Virus record (IMG/VR): IMGVR_UViG_3300007734_000560
Location: 1 to 30,575 of that record
Origin: a virus
Reading direction: 5' to 3' (one strand)
Length of the DNA stretch: 30,575 nucleotides
The translations under genes and the position numbers were made by a program. Below, one piece after another: positions 6,569 through 14,513 of the stretch. Position 1 is the stretch's first letter. Each line of letters starts with the position of its first letter. The notes beneath the pieces were generated by a model. That model ran no database searches. It worked only from the letters and a program-made list of their open reading frames with translations, and was not told the DNA's origin.

Positions 6569-7819
6569 TTATCCTAACGCATTAGTTGAGTTGATGATGC
6601 CATAAGTAATGTCATCAAGTATTAAGTCCGACAGAATAACCGTTGGCGATGTCCACAAGCTCATGCGATGACCGGTATTCATGTCAATAACGTGGTCTAT
6701 GCCTTCGACCGTTAAATCTTGTGTAACGGCCGTAGGTGTACCAGACGCAAACGATTTTGTGACCGTGACTACTTGCCCAATTTCTATAGGGGCAAGCGTG
6801 TTTTTTTGAGCATCGGTCAAACTGGCAAACGTGGTTGACACGTTAGTGAAACGGGGTTTTGGTATTGGATACAGCAGGTAACTGGCAAGCGTGGCGGCCT
6901 GTGCGTCGCTTGATAGCAGGCTGTCGGTGATTGCTTCGGTTTGCTTAAAGTATTGGCTAATTGAGTCGGTGTCGCTGGCGTTTTGTAACGTGCCGCCTTC
7001 GATTGTGATGTTGCTGTTGTTAATAACCGATTGCTGGTCAAATTCCACCACAATGTTGTCGTAAGGCGTAGCGGTATTGGTGTCGTTAAAAATGACGGTA
7101 GGCGCGTCAAGGGTTGTGCCAATGCGCGGTTGGGCGGTTAGGACATTGGTGCGGCTGCAAAAAATACGGCCCTGTTCGGCTTGCTGGATGCGGTTTAGGT
7201 AGGCGTTGACGTTTGTGCCGCTAGGGATGCTATAAGCGCCTAGCGTGGCTATAGGGCTGGCTGTAAGAGATTTAGTGCCTGTGTACGCTGCAGCCGTTAA
7301 AACGCTTGTAATGCGCGCTGATGAGGTTTCTACGCTGGTAGCAGTAGCAGGCAAAAACCCTTGTGACAGCACATAAATGTCATCGGCAGCATGTATCTGG
7401 TAACTGGTCAAACCAGCCATTGTGTATTGCTGGTTATATGTCGTGACTCGACCAGTAAACAAATATTCACCGTTACGACTCAACCGTATTTGACGCAACG
7501 GGGCTAAACCCGGTTGCTCTGTCAACTGGTTGTAATACGCGCTAGAAGTATTCAACGGGTCATAGGCGCGGTTTGTGTTTGGCACACTGATACTGACTGA
7601 CATTGTGCCCGGCCCAAACACGTCTAACGGTTTGTGTCTGCCTCGACTAATACCAATGTTTTGCACGACGGGCGTAATGTCCACATAATCTGTGCCGTCG
7701 CCGTCTAACACTGCCGTGCCGTCAAGCGTTGAGTCGTCAAGGTAAAACGCTGACGAGTCGTAACCCGTTGACAGCTCTAGCAGATACGTGCCGCCAGTAA
7801 TGACGGTTGAGCCAGCCAT
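6569..7819 (-). CDS. Minor tail protein (baseplate/Dit-Tal-like), unit A, 416 aa
   Basis: ATG at 7819 shares a base with the tape measure stop (TAATG). The first part (to about residue 125) has DITPVVQNIGISRGRHKPLD and the pattern SVPNTNRAYDPLN, typical of siphovirus distal tail proteins, with GRVTTYNQQY following. The rest is beta-rich and resembles tail-tip hub proteins. Short LDD-containing motifs occur at both ends (FYLDDSTLDG and LILDDITYGI). The unit B homologue has the same layout. It would cap the tail tube and connect to the fibre. Confidence 0.82.
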   Translation of the reverse strand: MAGSTVITGGTYLLELSTGYDSSAFYLDDSTLDGTAVLDGDGTDYVDITPVVQNIGISRGRHKPLDVFGPGTMSVSISVPNTNRAYDPLNTSSAYYNQLTEQPGLAPLRQIRLSRNGEYLFTGRVTTYNQQYTMAGLTSYQIHAADDIYVLSQGFLPATATSVETSSARITSVLTAAAYTGTKSLTASPIATLGAYSIPSGTNVNAYLNRIQQAEQGRIFCSRTNVLTAQPRIGTTLDAPTVIFNDTNTATPYDNIVVEFDQQSVINNSNITIEGGTLQNASDTDSISQYFKQTEAITDSLLSSDAQAATLASYLLYPIPKPRFTNVSTTFASLTDAQKNTLAPIEIGQVVTVTKSFASGTPTAVTQDLTVEGIDHVIDMNTGHRMSLWTSPTVILSDLILDDITYGIINSTNALG

Positions 7820-9207
7820 TACCTAATCGCCAGATTGAGTGGCCCGTAAACTTGTGTGTATTGCGTTAGCGCGTCAACAACACTGCGGCCAATGTCGGCT
7901 GCCGATGAAATACCGCCAGTTATGTTTATTGTTACACCGCCGCCCATGCCAGCGTTATTGCCGTTTAATGGGATAACTGCCTCTGGGCCGTTTTCGCCAA
8001 TCATTGCCAATGTCGGCCCTGTAACGATGCCGCCTTCCGCCAAGTACGGAATGTTTGGCACGCTAAACCCTCGACCGCCTAAGCCCGGCACCCAACTTGG
8101 AAATTGAAACGACAGCTTGCCAATGGTGTTATTCCACAATGACGCAATTCCGTTAAAAATGCCTTTGTAAATACCTAGCACGGCGGTGAAATAGTTTTTT
8201 AATACGTCAAACGCAAATTTTGTGCCAGTCACAATGCCGTCAATTACTGTGTCAACAACTTTACGCACAATGTCAAACTTAAAATACAACGCCACAAGCG
8301 CCGCAATAACTAAACCAATGCCTAATGTGGCAAACCCAACCATTGCTAATTGCGCGGCTGTAAGGCTTAACGCAAACACGGTGTTTACCAATGTGGCAAT
8401 ACCTACGGCCGTGTTAAACAATAGAATTGCTGCAGACACACCGCCAATGACACCAATAATAATCATGAGCGTTTTAGTGTTTTCTTGTGCCCAACTACCA
8501 AACTTAATAAGCACTGGTATTGCGGCTTCGACTATTGGGATAAGTGCCGCACCAATGCTTTCTTTAGTTTCGGAAATTGCAACACCTAAACGTTTCATGC
8601 CGCCTTCGGCTGTGTTGGCGGCTGCGTCTGACGCGCCGCCAAACGACCCGCCCAATACGTTCATTACGTCATCAAGTGACGCGCCGTCTTTAATCATGGC
8701 TTTAATCTCTGGTGACAACGCTTGTAAGCCTTTCATGTTGCCGCCATACGCTTTAGCAAGCGCGTCGCTGACTTCGGCTAATGATTTGCCTGAACCAGTT
8801 GCTACGTCTTGCGCCAGCGTTAACGCGCTTTGAGCAGTTTCAACATCTTTTGTACCGCGCACAAGGCTTGCCAATGCCGGGCGCAACTCATCGTCTGCCA
8901 CACCGCTCGCTAATGACATTTGGCTAATAAACTTTTCGGCAGATTTAACTTGTGCGTCACTAGCGCCAGTTACGTTTTCTAACGCCAAACCTAATTGCAC
9001 TTGCGCGGCTTCATCTTCCATAGCGGCCTTAGTTGCGCCAAACAACGCAACACCGATACCGCCAAGCGCGGCCGCCGCTGGCAATGCTGCTTTTTTAAGT
9101 GCAAACGCGGTTTTAGCGCCAGCACCCTCTAATTGCTGAAATTGTTTAATTGCTTTGTCAACGGCTTTGCCGTCGTACTCTGCAACAATAGGTATTGACA
9201 GACCCAT
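7819..9207 (-). CDS. Tape measure protein (unit A), 462 aa
   Basis: The N-terminal half is helical and alanine-rich (KKAALPAAAALGGIGVALFG). A central pair of hydrophobic segments lies near residues 245-310 (MIIIGVIGGVSAAILLF; VGFATLGIGLVIAALVALYF). The C-terminus has the common GGIVTGPTLAMIGENGPEAV motif found in actinophage tape measures. It sets tail length and is ejected with DNA. At the usual ~0.15 nm per residue it predicts a tail near 70 nm, shorter than for unit B (658 aa). It is coupled by TAATG to the gp10-like gene upstream. Confidence 0.92.
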   Translation of the reverse strand: MGLSIPIVAEYDGKAVDKAIKQFQQLEGAGAKTAFALKKAALPAAAALGGIGVALFGATKAAMEDEAAQVQLGLALENVTGASDAQVKSAEKFISQMSLASGVADDELRPALASLVRGTKDVETAQSALTLAQDVATGSGKSLAEVSDALAKAYGGNMKGLQALSPEIKAMIKDGASLDDVMNVLGGSFGGASDAAANTAEGGMKRLGVAISETKESIGAALIPIVEAAIPVLIKFGSWAQENTKTLMIIIGVIGGVSAAILLFNTAVGIATLVNTVFALSLTAAQLAMVGFATLGIGLVIAALVALYFKFDIVRKVVDTVIDGIVTGTKFAFDVLKNYFTAVLGIYKGIFNGIASLWNNTIGKLSFQFPSWVPGLGGRGFSVPNIPYLAEGGIVTGPTLAMIGENGPEAVIPLNGNNAGMGGGVTINITGGISSAADIGRSVVDALTQYTQVYGPLNLAIR

Positions 9208-9698
9208 TAGCGCAAACCGCCTTGTATCTCTGTTTGAGTTTTTTCAATCATAGACACCATTGCTTGTTCAATTCCGCGCCTTGCTTTATAGACGGCAGGC
9301 CCAATAAGTCGAGTGCGGCCAGCGCCCACAAAACCTAGCGAGTCGCCAAGTTTATTTGCGTTAGCTCTGCCAGCGGTCTCAAAAATTGCTGCGGCCGGGT
9401 CTTTTTGCTCAATCAAAATTACGCCTACGGCATTGCGTCGGCTGTCAAACTTTACGCGCACCCCTTTTGTTGCATTGTCAACGGTAAACGGAAATAATTG
9501 ACGGCCTCGACTAGACCATTTGTATTGCATACCTGACAACGGCACGCTTGTATAAACCGCTTTTGCTGCGGTAACGGCTGGTTCGGCAATAGCAATAGCG
9601 TCGGACTTAAAATCTTTTTGCAGTTGTGGGTCAATTTGGCGCAATGCGTTAATAGTCTCTTTGACCCCTGCCACTTCAATAGTTGCTGATGCCGACAT
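9207..9698 (-). CDS. HK97 gp10-like protein (unit A), 163 aa
   Basis: The protein begins MSASATIEVAGVKETINAL and has LSGMQYKWSSRG, then a segment AAAIFETAGRANANKLG and a C-terminal helix. This order is the HK97_gp10 (neck/tail-completion) family pattern. The unit B homologue shares LSGMARQWSGK and AGAIFEVAGTRN. In most siphoviruses this gene precedes the major tail protein. Here it lies between the chaperones and the tape measure in both complete units. A role as a tail-completion or tape-measure-associated factor is plausible. Confidence 0.75.
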   Translation of the reverse strand: MSASATIEVAGVKETINALRQIDPQLQKDFKSDAIAIAEPAVTAAKAVYTSVPLSGMQYKWSSRGRQLFPFTVDNATKGVRVKFDSRRNAVGVILIEQKDPAAAIFETAGRANANKLGDSLGFVGAGRTRLIGPAVYKARRGIEQAMVSMIEKTQTEIQGGLR

Positions 9699-9700
9699 AT

Positions 9701-10101
9701 TTACCGCTTTCGTTGCTCGTTAATTACTGTAATCGTTGTAAGCAAGTCGCGTGCGCCAAACGTTATATCGGCAGGCCAAAAACCTGTAGCGGCACAAACT
9801 TCGGCTAATTGCCGTCTGTAAGTGCCGCGTCCGTAGGGTTTGGATTAGTTAAATCCGCCTCTGGTAAAACCGTCATGTTTGGGTTTTCTTTTAGCCATTC
9901 CATAAAGTCATCGGGCAACTTTTCGCCTTTAACTTTTAGAATTGTATATGCCCAAAACGACCAATCGCGCCAACCTGACTGCTCGGCATCTAACGGTTTT
10001 TTGTTAAATTTTTCTTCCCACAATGCGGTACTAAATAACGTGGTATATAAATACTCTGGCTCACTGCCCACGTCACGCACTAATTTAAGTTTGATACGCA
10101 T
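9701..10101 (-). CDS. Tail assembly chaperone, -1 frameshift product (G-T type), unit A
   Basis: This is the long product made when ribosomes slip -1 at A AAC CCT (9841 to 9835). It has 133 aa: the first 88 codons of the short chaperone, then a -1 frame extension beginning PYGRG and containing ATGFWPADITFGARDLLT. The extension matches the unit B extension in the pattern G-(F/Y)-W-P-x4-F-x2-R-D-L-x-T. In lambda and most siphoviruses the minor frameshifted form links tape measure to tube subunits. The next gene starts two bases beyond its stop. Confidence 0.85.
9805..10101 (-). CDS. Tail assembly chaperone, short form (G type), unit A, 98 aa
   Basis: The frame from ATG 10101 ends at 9805. It begins MRIKLKLVRDVGSEPEYLY and contains DWSFWAYTILKVKGEKLPDD. 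Sequence is poorly conserved, as usual for this class. The call rests on place between major tail protein and tape measure and on the slippery heptamer near its end. It is the abundant chaperone form. Confidence 0.8.
   Translation of the reverse strand: MRIKLKLVRDVGSEPEYLYTTLFSTALWEEKFNKKPLDAEQSGWRDWSFWAYTILKVKGEKLPDDFMEWLKENPNMTVLPEADLTNPNPTDAALTDGN
9835..9841 (-). promoter_or_regulatory. Slippery heptamer A AAC CCT for -1 frameshift, unit A
   Basis: On the minus strand the bases read AAACCCT, in phase as A AAC CCT, a canonical X XXY YYZ site. The -1 frame is closed by a TAA just upstream (minus-strand codon before TCC), so slippage must happen here or later. The same 11-mer CCAAACCCTAC occurs at the same place in unit B. 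Confidence 0.88.
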
Positions 10102-10138
10102 ATTGCCTGCTTTCGTGTCGGGCCGTTGCCGGCTCTAA

Positions 10139-10549
10139 TTATGCTGTTGCTACGCTGTAAACCCCACCAGTAAACGTAATGTCAATGGTGTCGAGTGCGC
10201 CTAATGCGGCGTTGACGATTGGCAATGTCTCTAAATAGCAGCCTGTCAGTGTTGAAATTGGATTTGTAACGCTGGTCGCTGAACTCGTTGGCTTAATGGT
10301 GATGTTGGTACTTGTGCCAACAAGTGCGGCCAATGTTGCGTAAGTCTCTGATGCCGCGAACGAGTTATACATTGTGAGTGTCAACGTGCTGTTTTCTAAG
10401 CCGCCAACATAAACGCGTGCTGTTTTGCCAAACGATGTGCTTTCAAGCGCCTCGATGACGCGTGTCAAATTGGCTGCACTGCACTGGTCGGTAACGTCAA
10501 CGCTGTTAACTGTCACGGTGGGGTTTGATAGGTAGGTGCTGGTTGCCAT
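10139..10549 (-). CDS. Major tail protein (unit A), 136 aa
   Basis: The sequence MATSTYLSNPTVTVNSVDVT, then DQCSAANLTRVIEALESTSF, and the ending DTIDITFTGGVYS align with the unit B protein (DQCSAISF; VFEISFTGGTW). It is a beta-rich, Thr/Ser-rich single-domain tube subunit, near the lower size limit for the family. AAAGGA precedes the ATG by about ten bases. It lies directly before the chaperone genes, as in nearly all siphoviruses. It polymerises to form the tail tube. Confidence 0.85.
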   Translation of the reverse strand: MATSTYLSNPTVTVNSVDVTDQCSAANLTRVIEALESTSFGKTARVYVGGLENSTLTLTMYNSFAASETYATLAALVGTSTNITIKPTSSATSVTNPISTLTGCYLETLPIVNAALGALDTIDITFTGGVYSVATA

Positions 10550-10554
10550 GTGGG

Positions 10555-10725
10555 TTAATCCTTTTGGTCTGTGTCTGTATTAGTTTTAGCAGGTTTTTTG
10601 GCTTTAGGTGTGGATTGCTCAACGATGAAACCACCGTCTAGCAGAGCTTGTACGTTTATGCCATCTGTTGGCACATAGGTTTTGCCAATAATGCCTACTT
10701 TGGTAGATGCGACTAAATATGTCAT
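10555..10725 (-). CDS. Small tail-region protein, 56 aa, unknown function
   Basis: ATG at 10725 overlaps the preceding stop (ATGA), preferred to an upstream in-frame start at 10764. The product begins MTYLVASTKVGIIGKTYVPT, has a LLDGGFIVEQ segment, and ends in a Lys/Thr/Asp-rich tail (KKPAKTNTDTDQKD). Similar short basic-acidic tailed proteins occur between neck and tube genes in some phages. No counterpart is present in unit B, where the tube gene follows the terminator directly. Confidence 0.65.
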   Translation of the reverse strand: MTYLVASTKVGIIGKTYVPTDGINVQALLDGGFIVEQSTPKAKKPAKTNTDTDQKD

Positions 10726-11084
10726 GCGGTTTGTGCCTGCACTTTTACTGTTAAGTCGTAACACGGAAACGATGCGCCACCAATGTCAATGGAGCCGGGC
10801 TGACCAGACAGCACAATAATTTGGGATGCAAGCACTAATGCCACAATGCTTAAAATGTCGCGCAACACGGGCAACCCTGCAGGGCCAGAGCCAATAACTT
10901 TAAGAGGGAAATCCATAGTGACAATGTTGCCGTTACCGCCATATGTCGTAAAACTTGGCGCAAGCAAAAACACGCAATTAGGCACAAGTTTCGTGGGGTC
11001 AGTTACCACACGCAAACCGCTAACGGCGGTAAGCGTTGCCGCTACATCGTCTATGGCCTCGTTTAGTAAATCGGTGTAAGCCAT
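10722..11084 (-). CDS. Tail terminator-like / neck protein (unit A), 120 aa
   Basis: The protein opens MAYTDLLNEAIDDVAATLTA, has VVTDPTKLVPNCVFLLAPSF, and ends CYDLTVKVQAQTA. The unit B homologue has VVTDPRNARPMSVLVDPP and YDLTVRVSTQ. Size, fold pattern (helix then beta sheet) and place between adaptor and major tail protein fit a tail terminator or tail-completion protein joining tube to connector. The family is assigned by context rather than a distinctive motif. Its start shares one base with the adaptor stop. Confidence 0.68.
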   Translation of the reverse strand: MAYTDLLNEAIDDVAATLTAVSGLRVVTDPTKLVPNCVFLLAPSFTTYGGNGNIVTMDFPLKVIGSGPAGLPVLRDILSIVALVLASQIIVLSGQPGSIDIGGASFPCYDLTVKVQAQTA

Positions 11085-11722
11085 TAAGCAACCGCTGGTC
11101 GAGGGATGCCCAACAATTGCTTAACTATCGGTGTCAACGACTGCTGCGTGGGCGTGCCCATAGTGTCAAACGCTGCGTAAGCCGTTTCTATTGACCCTCG
11201 ACTACGCCAGAGAGCTGCACCGTACATGAGTGTTCCTAGCGTGGCATCTGTGCCGGGCGATGTGGTTAGCGCGTCGTGATAGCCAGACTCTTGACGGCGA
11301 CGGTAACAAAATACGTTTGCTGCGTTTGTGGCTTGTGTTGCCAGCGTGTAGTCGTCTGATGGGTTGCTGATAGTTACGCCTAGATATGTCACTAAGTCGG
11401 CGACAGTAATCCACGTGCATAATTGCGTGTAAGTGACCGTGCCAGCATAAGTAACTACATACTCGACGTTGCTACCAGTTGCCGCATAAATTATTTGATT
11501 AGCGCGCGGCACGTTTACATCAAATTGAAATTCGCCTGTTGTTGAGTCAACACTCGTAAATTCGTATTGAGGTAAATCCAACACTTTAAATGTGCCGTTA
11601 AACGGTGATGCTAAACCAGCAACCGTAATGTTTTCACCCAACGCAATATCGGTTGGTTCTAACGTGCTGATGCACGCGTAGTTAGAAATCAGTTGTTTAC
11701 TGGCCGTTGTGTAAGTTGACAT
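11084..11722 (-). CDS. Head-tail adaptor with extra N-terminal beta domain (unit A), 212 aa
   Basis: Residues about 105-212 resemble HK97 gp6-type adaptors: VADLVTYLGVTISNPSDD, then ANVFCYRRRQESGYHD and a run ending QLLGIPRPAVA. Residues 1-100 form an additional beta-rich domain with ENITVAGLASPFNGTFKV and EYVVTYAGTVTY. The unit B protein has the same two-part design. The adaptor ring sits under the portal and joins it to the tail. A 5-bp inverted repeat (11723-11737) lies immediately before its ATG. Confidence 0.78.
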   Translation of the reverse strand: MSTYTTASKQLISNYACISTLEPTDIALGENITVAGLASPFNGTFKVLDLPQYEFTSVDSTTGEFQFDVNVPRANQIIYAATGSNVEYVVTYAGTVTYTQLCTWITVADLVTYLGVTISNPSDDYTLATQATNAANVFCYRRRQESGYHDALTTSPGTDATLGTLMYGAALWRSRGSIETAYAAFDTMGTPTQQSLTPIVKQLLGIPRPAVA

Positions 11723-11737
11723 GGCGGTTAAGCCGCC
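11723..11737 (-). other. Short hairpin between capsid and adaptor genes, unit A
   Basis: On the minus strand GGCGG-CTTAA-CCGCC forms a perfect 5-bp stem with a 5-nt loop, ending one base before the adaptor ATG. It could hold the initiation region in structure or mark mRNA processing after the highly expressed capsid gene. No T-tract follows. Confidence 0.5.
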
Positions 11738-11743
11738 TCTCGA

Positions 11744-13314
11744 CTAGGCCTGTGTGATTTTTTGAATCATGTTGGCATTTGCCTTGAATGTGCAGAAGTA
11801 GCCGTGTGTGCTAATTCCACGTGTCAAGGTGCTTGGATTGTCAACCGACAAAATGCCTTTTTGTTCCTCGTAAATCTCGAAACCGATGTCTTTCATGATG
11901 ACCATTGTCTTGGCAGCAAAATTGTTGTCAACAACCATTTGCAAACCAAGTGGGCCAGTGTTAGTCCAGTCGGTCACCGATGCTTGACCAAGTGTGTTTT
12001 GCCAGCAAGGCCCGGACCATTGACGTAACCAAAAATTGGTCGGCCTGCGGTGTCGACAAGCTGTTGAATTGACGCCCATGTGTCTGGGCTAACAAACATG
12101 TGCGTTGGCAAATAGTTTGTTGCGTTCAGTGTTACAACTGCTGCGTCGTAGATTGACTTCAACAAGTCGGCAACTGACAAATCCCACACGCCTGCCGATG
12201 TTGCAGCGGTCAACAAGTTGTCTGCTGCTTCGTTGTCGGTGGCAATCATGTATTCGCCGAGCATGTCGTTGATAACAATTTGCAGTGCGGCTGGGTCTGT
12301 GAAGTCGATTGTCTGGTAACTGATGTTTTGGTATGCAGCAAACGTCTTTTTTGTGACCGTGTTGTTTGCAACAACCATTGTGGTTGCTGATGCTGCCGAG
12401 CCTTCAGTTTGTGCCGCTGCACTTGTGTGCGTTGTGATTGTTGGGCGGTTGAACGTTGCTGATGGTGTTGATGGCATAGCGCGTGCGCCCAATGCGTTTA
12501 CAACTGGTCGCATAAAATTCAGGTCTTGAAAAACTGGCCCGAGTTCAACTTGGGTCAAGAGGCCCGGCACGCTGGTTAGAAATTCGTCGCCAGCTGCGGC
12601 TTTAACTGTTGGCACTTTGTGGTAGTCGTTGTAATCCTTGAAATTTTGTTGTGCTTTCACCCATGCGTCGCCGCCCTGATGAAATGATGCGATGTAATCC
12701 CAACGTGACATCAAACGTGGTTCACGCTTCACCGATGCGGTGATTGGTTCTGTTGGAATGATTACTTCTGGTGCTGCTACTTCGCTCATGGTGTCCTGCT
12801 CCTGTGTAGGTTCTGTTTCTATAATACTTATTTCTTGCTCGTCTTGGTGGATACTCGCCGCCACTTGTGTGATGACGCTGCCCTCAAATGCTGGTTGGCT
12901 GACCAGCGACAATTCTTGCCATTTTGCTGACTCGATGACCATTACGCCGTTGTCGTCGTGCCATTTAACTGGCTGTACGCCAACGCTCACCGCGTCAATC
13001 GTGCCGTCGCTAGCCAAAATCATGGCTTCATCGCCCAAACGGGTTGCCGACACTTTGGCCACAAATAGCATTGCGTCTGGCGTATCAAGGCGTTCGGTGA
13101 CTTGGCCAATGATTTGGGTTGAGTCGTGCTGCATGTAGAGCTTCGGGTTTTTGCCTTCGGCCGACAATGAGCCGGCCATAAATCGCACTTGTGTGCCGTC
13201 GGAAACTGTGGCGGTTTTGCCGTACTCGACTGCTACGCCAGAGATTTGGCGGCGCGGTGCGTCGCCTGCGGCTGCGTCAACGGTAAAGGTGGTTTCTGGT
13301 ATAAGTCTAATCAT
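11744..13314 (-). CDS. Prohead protease-major capsid fusion with a frame break (unit A)
   Basis: The first frame (13314-11974) holds an S78/U35-like prohead protease domain with likely catalytic His in YMQHDSTQIIG and Ser in ELSLVSQPAF, a linker, and most of an HK97-fold capsid protein (EFLTSVPGLLTQVELGP; DNEAADNLLTAAT; LPTHMFVSPDTW). The capsid C-terminus (NTGPLGLQMVVDNNF; GFEIYEEQKGILSVDNP) is in the -1 frame (11744-12079). One extra A at 11997-12000 joins them into 523 aa, against 515 aa in unit B. The start overlaps the portal stop (ATGA). The protease would process the assembling shell and the capsid part would form it. Confidence 0.88.
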
Positions 13315-14402
13315 GACGGTGATGTTACTCCCATTGGGCTAGTTACTTCTGGCATTTGTGTTTGGTTGTATTCGGTGGAAAGGTAATCCTCGTAATCGAA
13401 TTCAACGTATGTGCCGTTAGGTAGCACGTTGTTCATGCTCAATGTTGAGGTAATGCATTCGGCGTACGCTTTTGCGCCAAATGTCCACAAGTCGGCGCGC
13501 GCACCGTCGTTTGACACATAACTGTAACTTCCAACGTCACAGCCAACAAGGTAAAACGGTACGTTACAAATTCGTGCCATTTCTTTGGCTTGAAATTCGG
13601 CAGAGTCAATTAACAACATTTTGTCTGGGCTGGTTGCTGTTTCGGTGTATGTCAAATATTCGTTAAGTGCGGCGGTCTGATTGGTGGCGCGTGCAGCGTT
13701 AAACGCTGACGCTAAATCGGCTAATTCTTGACCCGATAGTGGCTCGCCACCTGTCTGTTTTAGTACGCCGGCTGGAATGCTTGACGCGCTGTTGCGGTAG
13801 CGTGCCGCTTCAAGTTTGAGAGCTGTGCCAACTGATTGCGTTGACATTGACGTGATGCCTTGTATTGGCGACAAAAATTGCACAACATTATTTGGGTCTA
13901 ACTGGTTGCCATTAAAATAGATTTCTTTTGACGGCGCAAACCACACCGGGCCAACCATGTCGGTTGTTGAAATTGACCCCATTGGCAAACGCTGAAATGA
14001 TGCCGGATAACCGTCGGTTTCGCTGCGTGACGTGATGTACCACATTGCTCGACCGTAAAAAAACAAATCGTCAAATGTCCACGACAAAATAAAGTTGTTT
14101 GGCACGGCTGGGTCAATGCGACGCAACCAACTGCGTGGCGCAATATGTATTTGCATCATTTCTTCGTCTAATTCGTTCCAAACTTCGTTATACATTTGCA
14201 AACTTAAACAGCCGATAACTGATGCAATTAAGTCGCGCGCACGGCTAATTGTTGGCACGCTCATACAACGATTGCGTGCTTCGCCTTCCGTAAAATTGTA
14301 ATACGACGCTAACGCTTGGCTTACAGCGCCGCCAGACGCGGCCGCTTTTGCTGGCGGTGGTGATACTGCCGCTTTGGTAATTACACGATTAAAAATGGCC
14401 AT
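13311..14402 (-). CDS. Portal protein (unit A), 363 aa
   Basis: It matches the HK97-type portal family: CMSVPTISRARDLIASVIGC near the N-terminus, then APRSWLRRIDPAVPNNF, FYGRAMWYITSR, the central LKQTGGEPLSGQELADLASA and a C-terminal crown region ending near SPMGVTSPS. It is short for the family, as expected of a mini phage. Twelve copies form the DNA channel. It is followed by the protease-capsid gene with a 4-base overlap and preceded by a 111-nt gap containing an inverted repeat. Confidence 0.92.
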   Translation of the reverse strand: MAIFNRVITKAAVSPPPAKAAASGGAVSQALASYYNFTEGEARNRCMSVPTISRARDLIASVIGCLSLQMYNEVWNELDEEMMQIHIAPRSWLRRIDPAVPNNFILSWTFDDLFFYGRAMWYITSRSETDGYPASFQRLPMGSISTTDMVGPVWFAPSKEIYFNGNQLDPNNVVQFLSPIQGITSMSTQSVGTALKLEAARYRNSASSIPAGVLKQTGGEPLSGQELADLASAFNAARATNQTAALNEYLTYTETATSPDKMLLIDSAEFQAKEMARICNVPFYLVGCDVGSYSYVSNDGARADLWTFGAKAYAECITSTLSMNNVLPNGTYVEFDYEDYLSTEYNQTQMPEVTSPMGVTSPS

Positions 14403-14436
14403 GTTTCTAGTGTGTCACAATCTGCGCGGTTTGTGG

Positions 14437-14498
14437 TGGCATCGAGGCGGTTTGCAGTGCGGTATCCCGACGATAGGCAGGCCAACGCCCCGATGCCA
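14437..14498 (-). other. Inverted repeat in the terL-portal gap, unit A
   Basis: TGGCATCG (14437-14444) pairs with CGATGCCA (14491-14498). After one A-C mismatch, GGCG (14446-14449) pairs with CGCC (14486-14489). The loop is about 36 nt and contains a smaller TATC/GATA pairing. Sequence differs from the hairpins in the equivalent gaps of units A' and B, but place and long-loop form are the same. Confidence 0.68.
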
Positions 14499-14513
14499 AC
14501 ATAAGCGTAGTGC

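Noticed and set aside
14407-14505. 31-codon ATG frame in the unit A terL-portal gap
   Set aside because: It has no counterpart in the gaps of the other two units, and the shared feature there is an inverted repeat rather than a protein.
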